Shown here piece by piece: positions 1 to 6,888 of a DNA stretch of 18,276 bases. The stretch lies in assembly GCA_905214905.1 (NCBI GenBank), contig CAJMNK010000043.1, forward strand, positions 1 to 18,276, written 5' to 3'. Every line of letters starts with the position of its first letter. The first letter of the stretch is position 1. Position numbers and translations under genes: made by a program. The notes beneath the pieces were generated by a model. That model did no database searches and was not told where the DNA came from. It saw nothing but the letters and a program-made list of their open reading frames with translations. The DNA comes from an uncultured bacterium. Its GTDB lineage: Bacteria > Actinomycetota > Coriobacteriia > Coriobacteriales > Coriobacteriaceae.

Positions 1-340
<340 letters not shown>

Positions 341-387
341 GCGGATCCTTTCTTGCATTGAGTGCATTACGTCGTTGTAACCGCACT

Positions 388-393
388 ATTGTA
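388..393 (-). promoter_or_regulatory. Possible -10 element for prfC
   Basis: On the minus strand TACAAT lies about 48 bases upstream of the prfC start codon. No convincing -35 box is seen 16-18 bases further up, so this is a weak call based on the -10 hexamer alone. Confidence 0.3.
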
Positions 394-485
394 GCCGCGA
401 AATCCCGCCATAGGGCACCTATCAGGACAAATTCATCAGTTGGGGCTCGGACGGTGGAATGTCAGCGGTGTTCCGCGACGGTTTG

Positions 486-861
486 TCTCAATCTGTAACA
501 CCTAGAAGGGGTTTTGACCTCCAGATGTTACAGATTGAGATGAACGCACAGGGCGGGCAGCCAATATCTTGATCTGTAACAGTTAGCCAGCAAAAACGGG
601 CCTAGATGTTACAGATCAAGACAAATGAATGGACCTGTCGACAAAATCTCAATCTGTAACAGATAAACGGGTTTTTGACCTCCAGATGTTACAAATCGAG
701 ATAAACGGGGAGGCGAGCAGCCAATGTCTCGTTCTGTAACATCTAGCCGTGCAAATCGACTCTTACTGTTACAGATTGAGACAAATGGGCAGGCAGGCAA
801 ATAAGATCTCGATCTGTAACAGAAGGCGAGCCAAAACGGACCCAGGTGTTACAGATTGAGA
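486..861. repeat. Array of ten alternating 15-bp elements (five hairpins, 80-bp period)
   Basis: Left elements (type TCTCAATCTGTAACA) start at 486, 567, 647, 727 and 807. Right elements (reverse complement, type TGTTACAGATTGAGA) start at 526, 607, 687, 767 and 847. Orientation alternates strictly. Every gap is 25 bases except one of 26 (541-566). Units 1 and 2 are perfect 15-bp inverted repeats; unit 2 differs from unit 1 by paired changes in both arms (TCTTGATC with GATCAAGA). Units 3 to 5 have one or two mismatches, one of them a possible G-U pair in unit 5. The half CTGTAACA is invariant in all left elements and nearly so in the right ones. The 25-base gaps are related but degenerate: 501-525 and 662-686 share a TTTTGACCTCCAGA end, while others share GCAGCCAAT or CAAATG. 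The array lies between divergent prfC and the GntR-ABC operon. Function unknown. Confidence 0.9.
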
Positions 862-909
862 TTGTTTTGGAGCAAGCGCGGCGCCGATGGGCTATTCCAC
901 ATTTAGCTC

Positions 910-939
910 TTGCGTAACTGTGCATAGTGTATATATACT
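910..939 (+). promoter_or_regulatory. Probable promoter of the GntR-ABC operon
   Basis: TTGCGT at 910-915 and TATACT at 934-939 are separated by 18 bases. They sit about 50 bases before the GTG start of the regulator, in the only markedly AT-rich spot of the region. The predicted transcription start falls inside the dyad at 927-960, as expected for a repressed promoter. Confidence 0.5.
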
Positions 940-960
940 GTGCTTACCGGTTATATACAC
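927..960. promoter_or_regulatory. Probable operator of the GntR-family repressor
   Basis: A perfect 9-bp inverted repeat, GTGTATATA (927-935) and TATATACAC (952-960), is separated by 16 bases and overlaps the -10 box. Inside it GTATATATAC (929-938) is a palindrome, and ACACGTGT (957-964) is another. YtrA-type GntR regulators usually bind dyads at their own promoter, so autoregulation is inferred. Confidence 0.5.
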
Positions 961-987
961 GTGTAGCCCATCAGCTAAGGAGCCGCT

Positions 988-1368
988 GTGGACATCATCC
1001 TATCCAACTCGAGCGACAAGCCCATCTACGAGCAGATAACCTCGCAAGTCAAAGCTCAAATCCTTTCGGGCACACTCGCTGCGGGAGCCAAACTCCCCAG
1101 CATCCGCGCACTCGCGAGCGATCTTGGCGTGAGCGTCATCACCACCAAGCGCGCCTATGCCGACCTGGAGCAGCTCGGGTTTATCTGCACCGTGCAGGGC
1201 AAAGGCTGCTTTGTCGCCGAAGGCAACCAAGAACTCTTGCGCGAAAACCAGCTCTGCCATATCGAAGAGCTGCTTGCGAAAGCGGCGAGCCAAGCCGAAG
1301 CCTTGGGCGTCACGCGCGACAAGCTGCACGAGATGCTCGACCTGGTGGCCCCCGAAACCATGCAGTAG
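988..1368 (+). CDS. YtrA-subfamily GntR transcriptional repressor
   Basis: This 126-residue protein has the winged helix-turn-helix of GntR regulators at residues 10-76. It includes PIYEQITSQVKAQILSGTL, the recognition stretch LPSIRALASDLGVSVITTKR and the wing ending VQGKGCFV. The tail after residue 77 is short and helical, as in the YtrA subfamily, which lacks a large effector domain and typically controls a linked ABC transporter. The start is GTG at 988 with AAGGAG at 977-982. The following ATPase begins 23 bases after the stop, so the genes are probably one operon. Likely role: repressing itself and the transporter from the dyad at 927-960. The inducer is unknown; in related systems cell-wall-active compounds or peptides act as signals. 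Confidence 0.88.
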   Translation: MDIILSNSSDKPIYEQITSQVKAQILSGTLAAGAKLPSIRALASDLGVSVITTKRAYADLEQLGFICTVQGKGCFVAEGNQELLRENQLCHIEELLAKAASQAEALGVTRDKLHEMLDLVAPETMQ

Positions 1369-1391
1369 CCATCTGCAAGAAAGGCTATACC

Positions 1392-2273
1392 ATGCAAAAC
1401 TTGCTAGAACTCAAAGGTGTATCGCGCCGCGTGAGCGACCGCTTTTCGCTGCGCGACGTCACACTTGCCGTGGAGCCCGGCCAGATCGTCGGCTTTGTTG
1501 GTGCCAACGGTGCCGGCAAAACCACGACGATTCGAGCCGCGCTCGGGCTTATAAAGCTCGATGCCGGCGAGGTGCACCTGTTTGGGCAGCACTGCGGTGC
1601 CGACGCACCCGGTGAAGCGCAGCGCTGCTTGCGCACCCGTGTCGGCCTCGTGCTGGACACGTGTCCTTTCCCTTCCACACTCAAGGTGACCGAAGTCGAG
1701 GCACTCGTAAGCCCGGCGCACCCCACCTGGAGCCACGACACCTTCGCCAGCCTCATCGACCGATTTGACTTGGATCCCAAGGCAAAGGTCAAGGACCTCT
1801 CCCGCGGCATGGGCATGAAGTTGCAGCTTGCCTGCGCACTCAGCCACAAGGCCAAACTGCTCGTTTTGGACGAAGCCACCGCGGGTCTTGATCCCATGGC
1901 GCGCGAGGAACTGCTCGACGAGCTGCTTGCCTTTGTCGCCGACGGCCAGCGCAGCGTGTTACTCTCGAGCCACATTACATCCGACCTCGATCGCGCCGCC
2001 GACCGCGTCATCTGCATCGATAACGGTTCGATTGTGTTTGATCTGCCGCGCGAGGATATTACCGACTGTGCCGGCATCGCCCACTGCTCCCAGGCACAGG
2101 CCGCCGAGCTTATAGCTTGCGTCGAAGGCGCCCGCGCCGCCCACCACGCCTACAGCGTGGACGTGCTCGTGCCCAACCGTCGCGAGGCGCTCGAGGCCTT
2201 CCCCGAAATTCCCTGCGACCGGGCAACCATTGATGACTATCTGCGCCTCATGCTGAAAGGGGCTTCGAAATGA
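1392..2273 (+). CDS. ABC transporter ATP-binding protein
   Basis: This 293-residue cytoplasmic ATPase of the BcrA/YtrB type powers an ABC-2 exporter. Visible motifs: Walker A GANGAGKT at residues 37-44, signature LSRGM at 136-140 (a variant of LSGGQ), Walker B LLVLDE at 156-161 followed by the D-loop AGLDP, and the switch histidine in SSH at 194. About 90 residues after the nucleotide-binding domain form a tail seen in drug or peptide exporters of this group. The ATG at 1392 is preceded by AGAAAGG. A much longer open frame starting at 927 exists, but it crosses the GntR gene in another frame and has no ribosome site. The stop codon overlaps the ATG of the permease (ATGA), indicating translational coupling. 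Substrate unknown. Confidence 0.92.
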   Translation: MQNLLELKGVSRRVSDRFSLRDVTLAVEPGQIVGFVGANGAGKTTTIRAALGLIKLDAGEVHLFGQHCGADAPGEAQRCLRTRVGLVLDTCPFPSTLKVTEVEALVSPAHPTWSHDTFASLIDRFDLDPKAKVKDLSRGMGMKLQLACALSHKAKLLVLDEATAGLDPMAREELLDELLAFVADGQRSVLLSSHITSDLDRAADRVICIDNGSIVFDLPREDITDCAGIAHCSQAQAAELIACVEGARAAHHAYSVDVLVPNRREALEAFPEIPCDRATIDDYLRLMLKGASK

Positions 2274-2968
2274 AACGCGCTTTTATGTCTGAGCTCGCCA
2301 TCGTCCGCACGCTTGTCCCGAGCATCGCGGGCGTCGGCCTGTTCATATTCGTCGTGTTGACCCTCGCCAACGCATCGGACGGTGACTCCGGCATGAGTGC
2401 CGGCGCCTGCGCGGTCAGTGCCATGTCGCCCATCATGGCCATGAGCTCGCTGGCCGGCTTCGACAATCAAAATGGCTGGGAGCGTTATCGGGCGACGCTG
2501 CCCTTCTCGCGCAAAGACATTATTTGTGCCCGCTACCTGTGCATCGTTGTCTTCTCGGCCATCATGGCCTGCGCCGCCGTGCTTTTGAACATCATCGTCC
2601 TTCCGCTCTTCAACAGTGCGGGCGTGACCTCGACAGGACAAACCGTCTTTGAGATCGCAATAGCCTCGGCAGCATCGATGCTCATTTCCCTCATGATGGT
2701 GTTTTTGGCACAGCCGTTATTCTTTCGTTTTGGACACATGGAGGCGCTGCGCCTATCCGTTGGCCTGTTTGCCCTGCTCGGATGCCTTGCCATGGCCACG
2801 CTGAGCTCCTCCAACCCCATCAGCAACTGGCTTATGTCGATTGCCGGAGCGAATCCCGATCCTGCCGTTCTGGGCTGTCTGTGTGCAGGCATCGCCGCAC
2901 TTGCCCTCGCGCTATGTGCAATCAGCTGCGCCGTCAGCACCAAGGTTTATCGAGCACGCGATCTGTAG
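2270..2968 (+). CDS. ABC-2 type transporter permease
   Basis: This 232-residue integral membrane protein has about six hydrophobic segments, near residues 11-32, 43-62, 86-113, 125-152, 158-178 and 198-222. The stretch FDNQNGWERYRATLPFSRKD at 64-83 is typical of small ABC-2 permeases (ABC2_membrane_5-like), where a W..Y..LP.SR motif precedes the third helix. The start ATG overlaps the stop of the ATPase gene, so the two are made together, most likely as a half-transporter pair. With the GntR repressor upstream the set resembles Gram-positive YtrA-type exporter operons. The substrate cannot be read from the sequence. Cysteine-rich membrane segments (for example around 201-220) are unremarkable. 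Confidence 0.85.
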   Translation: MKRAFMSELAIVRTLVPSIAGVGLFIFVVLTLANASDGDSGMSAGACAVSAMSPIMAMSSLAGFDNQNGWERYRATLPFSRKDIICARYLCIVVFSAIMACAAVLLNIIVLPLFNSAGVTSTGQTVFEIAIASAASMLISLMMVFLAQPLFFRFGHMEALRLSVGLFALLGCLAMATLSSSNPISNWLMSIAGANPDPAVLGCLCAGIAALALALCAISCAVSTKVYRARDL

Positions 2969-3041
2969 CCACGCGAAACTTGACCCACGTAGGCCACAAT
3001 CGGTCGCAATCGCCCATCCGTAAATCCGTGACAAATGGCAT

Positions 3042-3120
3042 ATCCCCAGCCCGTGCGCCACGTTCTACAATGGGGACGTCACGGGCCTTGGCCCAATCTC
3101 GATCATCCAAGGGGATGTCT
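3042..3120 (+). other. Structured intergenic stretch, unknown role
   Basis: In the 279-base gap between the permease and the methyltransferase, nested complementary segments can pair. GCCCGTG (3049-3055) matches CACGGGC (3080-3086), CCTTGG (3086-3091) matches CCAAGG (3107-3112), and ATCCCC (3042-3047) could close with GGGGAT (3111-3116). A run of five T follows. It may be a terminator for the ABC operon or a structured RNA. No known riboswitch was recognised. Confidence 0.3.
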
Positions 3121-3168
3121 TTTTGGTCATTGTTCTTTAGGGAACGGTCAATCGCATACAAATTGAAA

Positions 3169-3187
3169 ACGGCCGTCTTGCGGCCGT
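3169..3187. terminator. Short GC-rich hairpin, possible terminator
   Basis: ACGGCCG (3169-3175) and CGGCCGT (3181-3187) form a 7-bp stem with a 5-base loop. On the plus strand GGTTTGTTG follows; on the minus strand TTTTCAATTTG follows. It lies about 60 bases before the methyltransferase start, so it could instead belong to that gene's leader. Confidence 0.4.
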
Positions 3188-3247
3188 GGTTTGTTGCGCC
3201 GTTCCGCCTCCGTCATCTGCCACATATGCACCTGATAGGAAAGAACA

Positions 3248-3985
3248 ATGAGCTCTGCGAAATCTCAATCCTTCCCAAAAGCCACCAGCTTCGACGCGAC
3301 ACTCGTACGCTCTAAAATCATGGGGCCAAACCCCCTCAAGCTCTGCGAGGAGCTCCTTCGCGGTGCAAGCATCCCCCGCGGCGCTTGTGTCTGCGACCTT
3401 GGGTCGGGCACCGGTATCACCAGCGCCCTGCTTGCCCGCGAATACGGGTTTGACACCTACGCCGTCGACCTGTGGAGCGACCCCGTCGAAAACCGCACGC
3501 TCTTCGATTCGCTCGGCATTCCCTGCAACGTTATTCACCCTGTCAAGGCGGACGCCTCACAGGGTCTACCGTTTGAGCACGACTTTTTTGATGTGGTCGT
3601 GAGCATCGACTCGTACAACTACTACGGTCGCGATCCACATTACCTGGGCGAGCGCTTACTCCCCTACGTAAAGCAAGGCGAGATGCTCTACTTAAGCATC
3701 CCGGGCATGGTTCGCGACTGCCACGACAACCTGCCCGTTTGCCTGCTCAAATCCTGGACACCCGAGCAGCTCGACTATATGCATGACATAGCCTGGTGGC
3801 GCGCCATGATCGAGCCGACCCCCGGCGTCGAGATTGTCTCGATGCAGCCCATGCTCTGCACAGACGAAGCATGGGAAGACTGGCTCGCCTGCGACAACGA
3901 ATATGCAGCAGGCGACCGCGCTGCCGTTGAAGCCGGCGCGCTCGAATACCTCAACACCATCGCCATCATGCTGAGGAAGCTCTAA
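3248..3985 (+). CDS. SAM-dependent methyltransferase (class I)
   Basis: This 245-residue cytoplasmic protein has a Rossmann-type methyltransferase core. Motif I is VCDLGSGTG at residues 48-56, the acidic residue closing the second strand is D74 in YAVDLW, and motif IV lies in FDVVVSIDSYNYYG near 113-126. The wording resembles the UbiE/small-molecule methyltransferase superfamily in which a methyl group from S-adenosylmethionine is passed to a metabolite, but the acceptor cannot be predicted. The ATG at 3248 has AGGAAAG about eight bases upstream. It appears monocistronic: it begins 279 bases after the ABC operon and ends at a strong terminator facing the convergent ClC gene. Several Cys residues and the motif WWRA near 182-185 may shape the acceptor site. 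Confidence 0.82.
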   Translation: MSSAKSQSFPKATSFDATLVRSKIMGPNPLKLCEELLRGASIPRGACVCDLGSGTGITSALLAREYGFDTYAVDLWSDPVENRTLFDSLGIPCNVIHPVKADASQGLPFEHDFFDVVVSIDSYNYYGRDPHYLGERLLPYVKQGEMLYLSIPGMVRDCHDNLPVCLLKSWTPEQLDYMHDIAWWRAMIEPTPGVEIVSMQPMLCTDEAWEDWLACDNEYAAGDRAAVEAGALEYLNTIAIMLRKL

Positions 3986-3990
3986 ACAAT

Positions 3991-4029
3991 AGCCGCGCGA
4001 GCCGTAAACAAACGGCCTCGCGCGGCTTC
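3991..4029. terminator. Bidirectional intrinsic terminator
   Basis: AGCCGCGCGAG (3991-4001) pairs perfectly with CTCGCGCGGCT (4017-4027), and an inner CCGT/ACGG extends the stem. TCTTTAAAA follows on the plus strand and ATTGTTTA on the minus strand. It separates the convergent methyltransferase and ClC genes. Confidence 0.85.
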
Positions 4030-4067
4030 TTTAAAACGAGTTCTAAACAAACGCAAAGCGCAATACG

Positions 4068-5372
4068 CTACTTGCGCAGCGGCTTGGGCAGCGGAATGCC
4101 GGCGGCGATAACGGCAGCGATGATCATGCAGACAATCCCCTTGAGCGGGAAGCACATGAGCAGCAGGCCCACGACCATGACCGGCTGACGCATAACGGCG
4201 CCCATCGTCGAGGCCGTGCAGACGGCGACGCAAAAGACCGGATCGGCGCCGGTAAGAATGGCAAAGCCGTAGCCCAGGCTCACGCCCGAAAAGATAACCG
4301 GGAAGAAGTGACCGCCGCGCCAACCGAGGTTGATAAGGGCGGGCGTCAGCATGGCCTTGACCAGACCGGTCGCGATAAGCACGCCGGCGGGAATGGTGAG
4401 GTAGGTCTCCATAAGTACATCGGCCTGGGTCTCACCGGCAAACATGGTGTAGGGCAGGACCGTGCCGCAGATGGCGAGCGCTAGACCGGCCAGCATTGCC
4501 TTAACGACAGGGCGCGCGCCTATTGCATGGGCAAGCGCTTCGCTCGCGTGCTCAGAGACAAAGTACAGCCAGCCGCAGATTGTTCCGATCAGCGACAGAG
4601 GAATGAGCCAGGTAAGCTCCAGGTTGCCCACCACGGCAGCCTCGAACCTCGGCATGCCCATGCCGCCGCCCACAAGTTGGCCGAGCAGCAGGTAGATGCC
4701 CAGACCGCCGGCAATCGCAATGCCGTAGACTACCGTCTTTTGCGCCTTGGGCAGCTTGATGGTGATCTCGCCGGACGTGGACTCATCGTCGGCGCCTTCG
4801 CCCTGGCCGTCAGTACTTCCGGCAAGCGGCGCTACAAAGCCAAAGACGGGCGCGGTAAAGAGCGCCGTCAGAGCAGCCTGGGTGCCCAGCAGCGTAAGCT
4901 CCCTAAACTCGGCACCAAAGCGGCGCATGCGGTCGCCGACCCAGCTGCACAGGCCCGCGATGACGCCGGTCAGACCGGCTTCCGGTCCAATACTTCCGCC
5001 AAACAGCAACGGCAGCAGCGCCGCAATCGACAGCTTGCCCAGATTGTCGTACGGGTAGCGACCGTCTTGCTTGACCTTGGCCATGACCTGGTTGAGGTCG
5101 TCGGTCTTGGCGCCCGTCATCTTTTCGTACAGGCCAATCACCAAGCCGCCCAGCAGGCAGACAAAAAACGGGTACGGCAAAAAGCCAAACGGGCCGCTGG
5201 CGAGCTCGGGCGAAGCGACACCCAGCATATGCGGGACCTCGGTCCACAAATAATCAATGCCGTGCTCCATCGCAAAGAAGAATAGCCAGACTGCAGCACC
5301 CGCGAGTGCACCGGTCACGGCAACGCTAACTAAAAACAGCGCGCGGTTTGTGGGTTTGGCAAGGTTATCCAT
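4068..5372 (-). CDS. ClC-family chloride channel/transporter protein
   Basis: This 434-residue multi-spanning membrane protein has the length and pattern of the ClC fold. Family signposts are GGSIGPEAGL near residues 125-134 (the N-terminal anion-binding loop), GTQAALTALFTAPVFGFVAP near 162-181, and GGHFFPVIFSGVSLG near 352-366 (equivalent to the GxFxP loop). Studied exchangers read GREGP at the first loop, with the gating glutamate in the middle; here it reads GSIGP, so that glutamate is absent. An acidic, Ser/Gly-rich insert (about 184-201) lies between two helices, probably in a loop. The ATG at 5372 has GGGAGGA five bases upstream. It is the last gene of a minus-strand run after a potassium channel and a LOG protein. 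Ion specificity is not certain; fluoride or chloride are possible. Confidence 0.85.
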   Translation of the reverse strand: MDNLAKPTNRALFLVSVAVTGALAGAAVWLFFFAMEHGIDYLWTEVPHMLGVASPELASGPFGFLPYPFFVCLLGGLVIGLYEKMTGAKTDDLNQVMAKVKQDGRYPYDNLGKLSIAALLPLLFGGSIGPEAGLTGVIAGLCSWVGDRMRRFGAEFRELTLLGTQAALTALFTAPVFGFVAPLAGSTDGQGEGADDESTSGEITIKLPKAQKTVVYGIAIAGGLGIYLLLGQLVGGGMGMPRFEAAVVGNLELTWLIPLSLIGTICGWLYFVSEHASEALAHAIGARPVVKAMLAGLALAICGTVLPYTMFAGETQADVLMETYLTIPAGVLIATGLVKAMLTPALINLGWRGGHFFPVIFSGVSLGYGFAILTGADPVFCVAVCTASTMGAVMRQPVMVVGLLLMCFPLKGIVCMIIAAVIAAGIPLPKPLRK

Positions 5373-5411
5373 CGGGTCCTCCCGCGGTCAAAGTCGACAT
5401 AGATACGTTTT

Positions 5412-5438
5412 ATTGTAGAGCGAGTGTGGCCCAGACAA
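5412..5438 (-). promoter_or_regulatory. Possible promoter of the ClC gene
   Basis: On the minus strand TTGTCT (5433-5438) and TACAAT (5412-5417) lie 40-65 bases before the ClC start. The 15-base spacer is shorter than ideal, hence low confidence. Confidence 0.35.
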
Positions 5439-5497
5439 GCCAACCGCCTGCGCCGCAAACGGCACCATTGGGAGCCATAGTGGGGCAGGCTCAAGGC

Positions 5498-6031
5498 TTA
5501 TCCGTTGATAATCGAGGCAATCTCGCGCAAATCGTCGGCAAAGTAGATGCCGTGCTGGCGCTTCAGGCTCGAAAGCCCCTTATCAATCATGTGCCCGAGC
5601 AGCGCCTTGAGGTCGTTGTAGTAACCGTTCAGGTTGTACAAAATGCACGGCGCATCGAGATGCCCCAACGACACCGCGGACATGACCTCGGCAATCTCCT
5701 CGAGCGTGCCCGTCCCACCGGGAAAGGCGATGAACGCATCGCCGAGCTCAATCATCTTGGCCTTGCGCTCGGCCATATCGCTCGTCACGATAAGGTCGTC
5801 GATACCGTCATGCTGAAACTCGGCCTCGATAAAAAAGCTCGGCTCAACACCCGTCACATGTCCACCTGCCTCGAGCACGCTATCGGCGAGCGCACCCATC
5901 AGGCCCGACTTGGACCCGCCGTATACCAGCGCGTGTCCGTTGGAGCCAATCCAGTTGCCCAGCTCCTGCAGCGCGGGCAGAAACGCTGGGTCGTTGCCAA
6001 CGCTGGCACCCAGATACACGGTGATATTCAT
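5498..6031 (-). CDS. LOG family protein (putative nucleoside-monophosphate phosphoribohydrolase)
   Basis: This 177-residue cytoplasmic protein of the LOG/YvdD Rossmann family has a LVYGGSKSGLMGALAD stretch (residues 36-50), ERK at 88-90 and the hallmark PGGTGTLEE at 104-112. Arg89 and Glu111/112 correspond to the catalytic pair that removes the base from a nucleoside 5'-monophosphate. In plants and some bacteria this activates cytokinins; in most bacteria the physiological substrate is unknown and misannotation as lysine decarboxylase is common. Length matches the type I family. The ATG at 6031 has a G-rich ribosome site (GGGGGA) about eight bases upstream. It lies 35 bases after the potassium channel gene on the same strand, so cotranscription is likely. 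Confidence 0.88.
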   Translation of the reverse strand: MNITVYLGASVGNDPAFLPALQELGNWIGSNGHALVYGGSKSGLMGALADSVLEAGGHVTGVEPSFFIEAEFQHDGIDDLIVTSDMAERKAKMIELGDAFIAFPGGTGTLEEIAEVMSAVSLGHLDAPCILYNLNGYYNDLKALLGHMIDKGLSSLKRQHGIYFADDLREIASIING

Positions 6032-6066
6032 ATTCAGTCCCCCAATCGTGACGCGCGGCGCCCGTT

Positions 6067-6492
6067 CTAGCGTTGGCGGCGGCGATATTCGCGCACGCGG
6101 CGCGACAGGTCGGCGAGCTCGTCACGATCGAGCTCCTCCAAATGCTCAAGATCGTCCATAAAGCGCGCCATGGTGTCCTTTTGGCGCAGCTTGATGAGCG
6201 TATTGCAGTAGTTCACCGCCACGCCCGTAAGCATGGCGATATAGAAGATACTGATGACGCTTAGGATGACGGTAATGCCGCGGGCAACCGGCGTTTCTGC
6301 CGGGATATCGCCAAAGCCGATCGTCGAGACCGTCTCAAAGCTAAACCACAGGCCATCACCAAAGGTGAGGGTCGTAGGCTCGGACAGCCAGACAGCCGTC
6401 GAGCACAGCAGGTAAAAGATAAGAAACAGGCCCGTGATGCGTGCAAAGCCAGCCTGTCGCAGCACATCGGCAAGCGTCCTCAACCTGTTCAT
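6067..6492 (-). CDS. Small two-helix potassium channel
   Basis: This 141-residue membrane protein has the KcsA-like layout (Ion_trans_2). The first helix is near residues 19-37, the pore helix and selectivity filter TIGFGD lie at 57-62, and the second helix is near 71-96. The filter is the standard potassium signature with F in place of the usual Y (TVGYGD versus TIGFGD), a change also found in other K channels. The tail after 100 is highly charged (DDLEHLEELDRDELADLSRRVREYRRR) and probably forms a coiled coil that holds the tetramer together. There is no RCK domain. The ATG at 6492 was chosen because GGAAAGGG precedes it; the open frame extends upstream to 6615 but only through repeat sequence. 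It begins a minus-strand run with LOG and perhaps ClC. Confidence 0.88.
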   Translation of the reverse strand: MNRLRTLADVLRQAGFARITGLFLIFYLLCSTAVWLSEPTTLTFGDGLWFSFETVSTIGFGDIPAETPVARGITVILSVISIFYIAMLTGVAVNYCNTLIKLRQKDTMARFMDDLEHLEELDRDELADLSRRVREYRRRQR

Positions 6493-6544
6493 CGCGACCC
6501 TTTCCACGGACAACCAATCACGTTCGCTCGGTATTGTCCCACAA

Positions 6545-6584
6545 CCGGCACCTGGGGACGTTCCTTTTAATATGAGCAGGACAT
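6545..6584 (-). repeat. Interspersed repeat, copy A, left of the IS110 element
   Basis: Read on the minus strand it starts ATGTCCTGCTCATAT, continues with AAAAGGAACGTCCCCAGG and ends TGCCGG. The same blocks occur on the plus strand at 8109-8162 on the other side of the IS110 element. The 15-base block is identical. The second block differs by a few bases. Confidence 0.8.
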
Positions 6585-6601
6585 TGTCAAGAGGCAAAAT
6601 C

Positions 6602-6633
6602 GGGCCTGGCCCCAACGATATGGGGTCAGGCCC
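6602..6633. terminator. Strong 13-bp hairpin, probable terminator or repeat
   Basis: GGGCCTGGCCCCA (6602-6614) pairs with TGGGGTCAGGCCC (6621-6633) with one G-U pair and a loop of six. On the minus strand GATTTTGCC follows, so it could stop transcripts leaving the transposase before they enter the potassium channel gene. Its arm resembles that of the hairpin at 11604-11643. Confidence 0.55.
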
Positions 6634-6639
6634 TCTCCC

Positions 6640-6888
6640 TATATCAACCCGTCCGCGGCGACCTCGGCGTGTCTTACCGACGCTCGTCTTTGCAGTTTAA
6701 TATCCGCCCGTGGCGATCTCTCGCTGGGCAATCCGTTGCTACGGCTGAGGCTTCTACGTCGAACCGACAGTCTGTGCACGCGTGTGGCGCCCTGGGCGCT
6801 CGCAGAAAAGGGACCTGAGGTTCGCCTCAACGGCTTCGGATCGAACCGCTTCCGGGGTGACTGGCTTATGTGCGGGGGACCGCCCCCC
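6640..6888 (-). ncRNA. Candidate bridge RNA / structured end of the IS110 element
   Basis: The roughly 250 bases downstream of the transposase contain several compact hairpins, given here on the plus strand. GGGGG/CCCCC lies at 6874-6887, CGGCTTCG/CGAACCG at 6831-6848, TGAGG-TTCG-CCTCA at 6816-6829 and GCGCCC-T-GGGCGC at 6787-6799. IS110-family elements encode a bridge RNA in a non-coding end; in the IS1111 branch it lies downstream of the gene. Placement and structure fit, but no guide loops were matched to targets. Confidence 0.3.

Larger units (their letters stand above)
862..987. other. Intergenic leader between the repeat array and the GntR operon
   Basis: No gene is seen. The whole gene-free stretch runs from 341 to 987. 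Bases 341-485 show nothing beyond a possible prfC promoter, 486-861 are the repeat array, and 862-987 carry the AT-rich promoter/operator region of the GntR operon. Confidence 0.7.

Noticed and set aside
486..861. Array as a CRISPR
   Set aside because: Repeats are only 15 bases, alternate in orientation, and the gaps resemble one another; no cas gene is in the window.
609..925. Short minus-strand open frames across the repeat array
   Set aside because: They follow the repeat units, have no ribosome site and show no protein-like composition.
927..1391. Long N-terminal extension of the ABC ATPase
   Set aside because: It runs through the GntR gene in another frame, is rich in Arg/His/Ser shadows, and the ATG at 1392 has its own ribosome site.
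2934..3161. 75-residue minus-strand frame between the permease and methyltransferase
   Set aside because: No ribosome site, no recognised family, begins right after a hairpin with a T-run on that strand and overlaps the permease end.
5348..6070. 240-residue plus-strand frame opposite the LOG gene
   Set aside because: It is the antisense of the LOG gene, which has clear motifs; the product looks like a shadow translation.
6493..6615. Upstream extension of the potassium channel
   Set aside because: It reads through repeat copy A and the hairpin at 6602; the ATG at 6492 has a good ribosome site.
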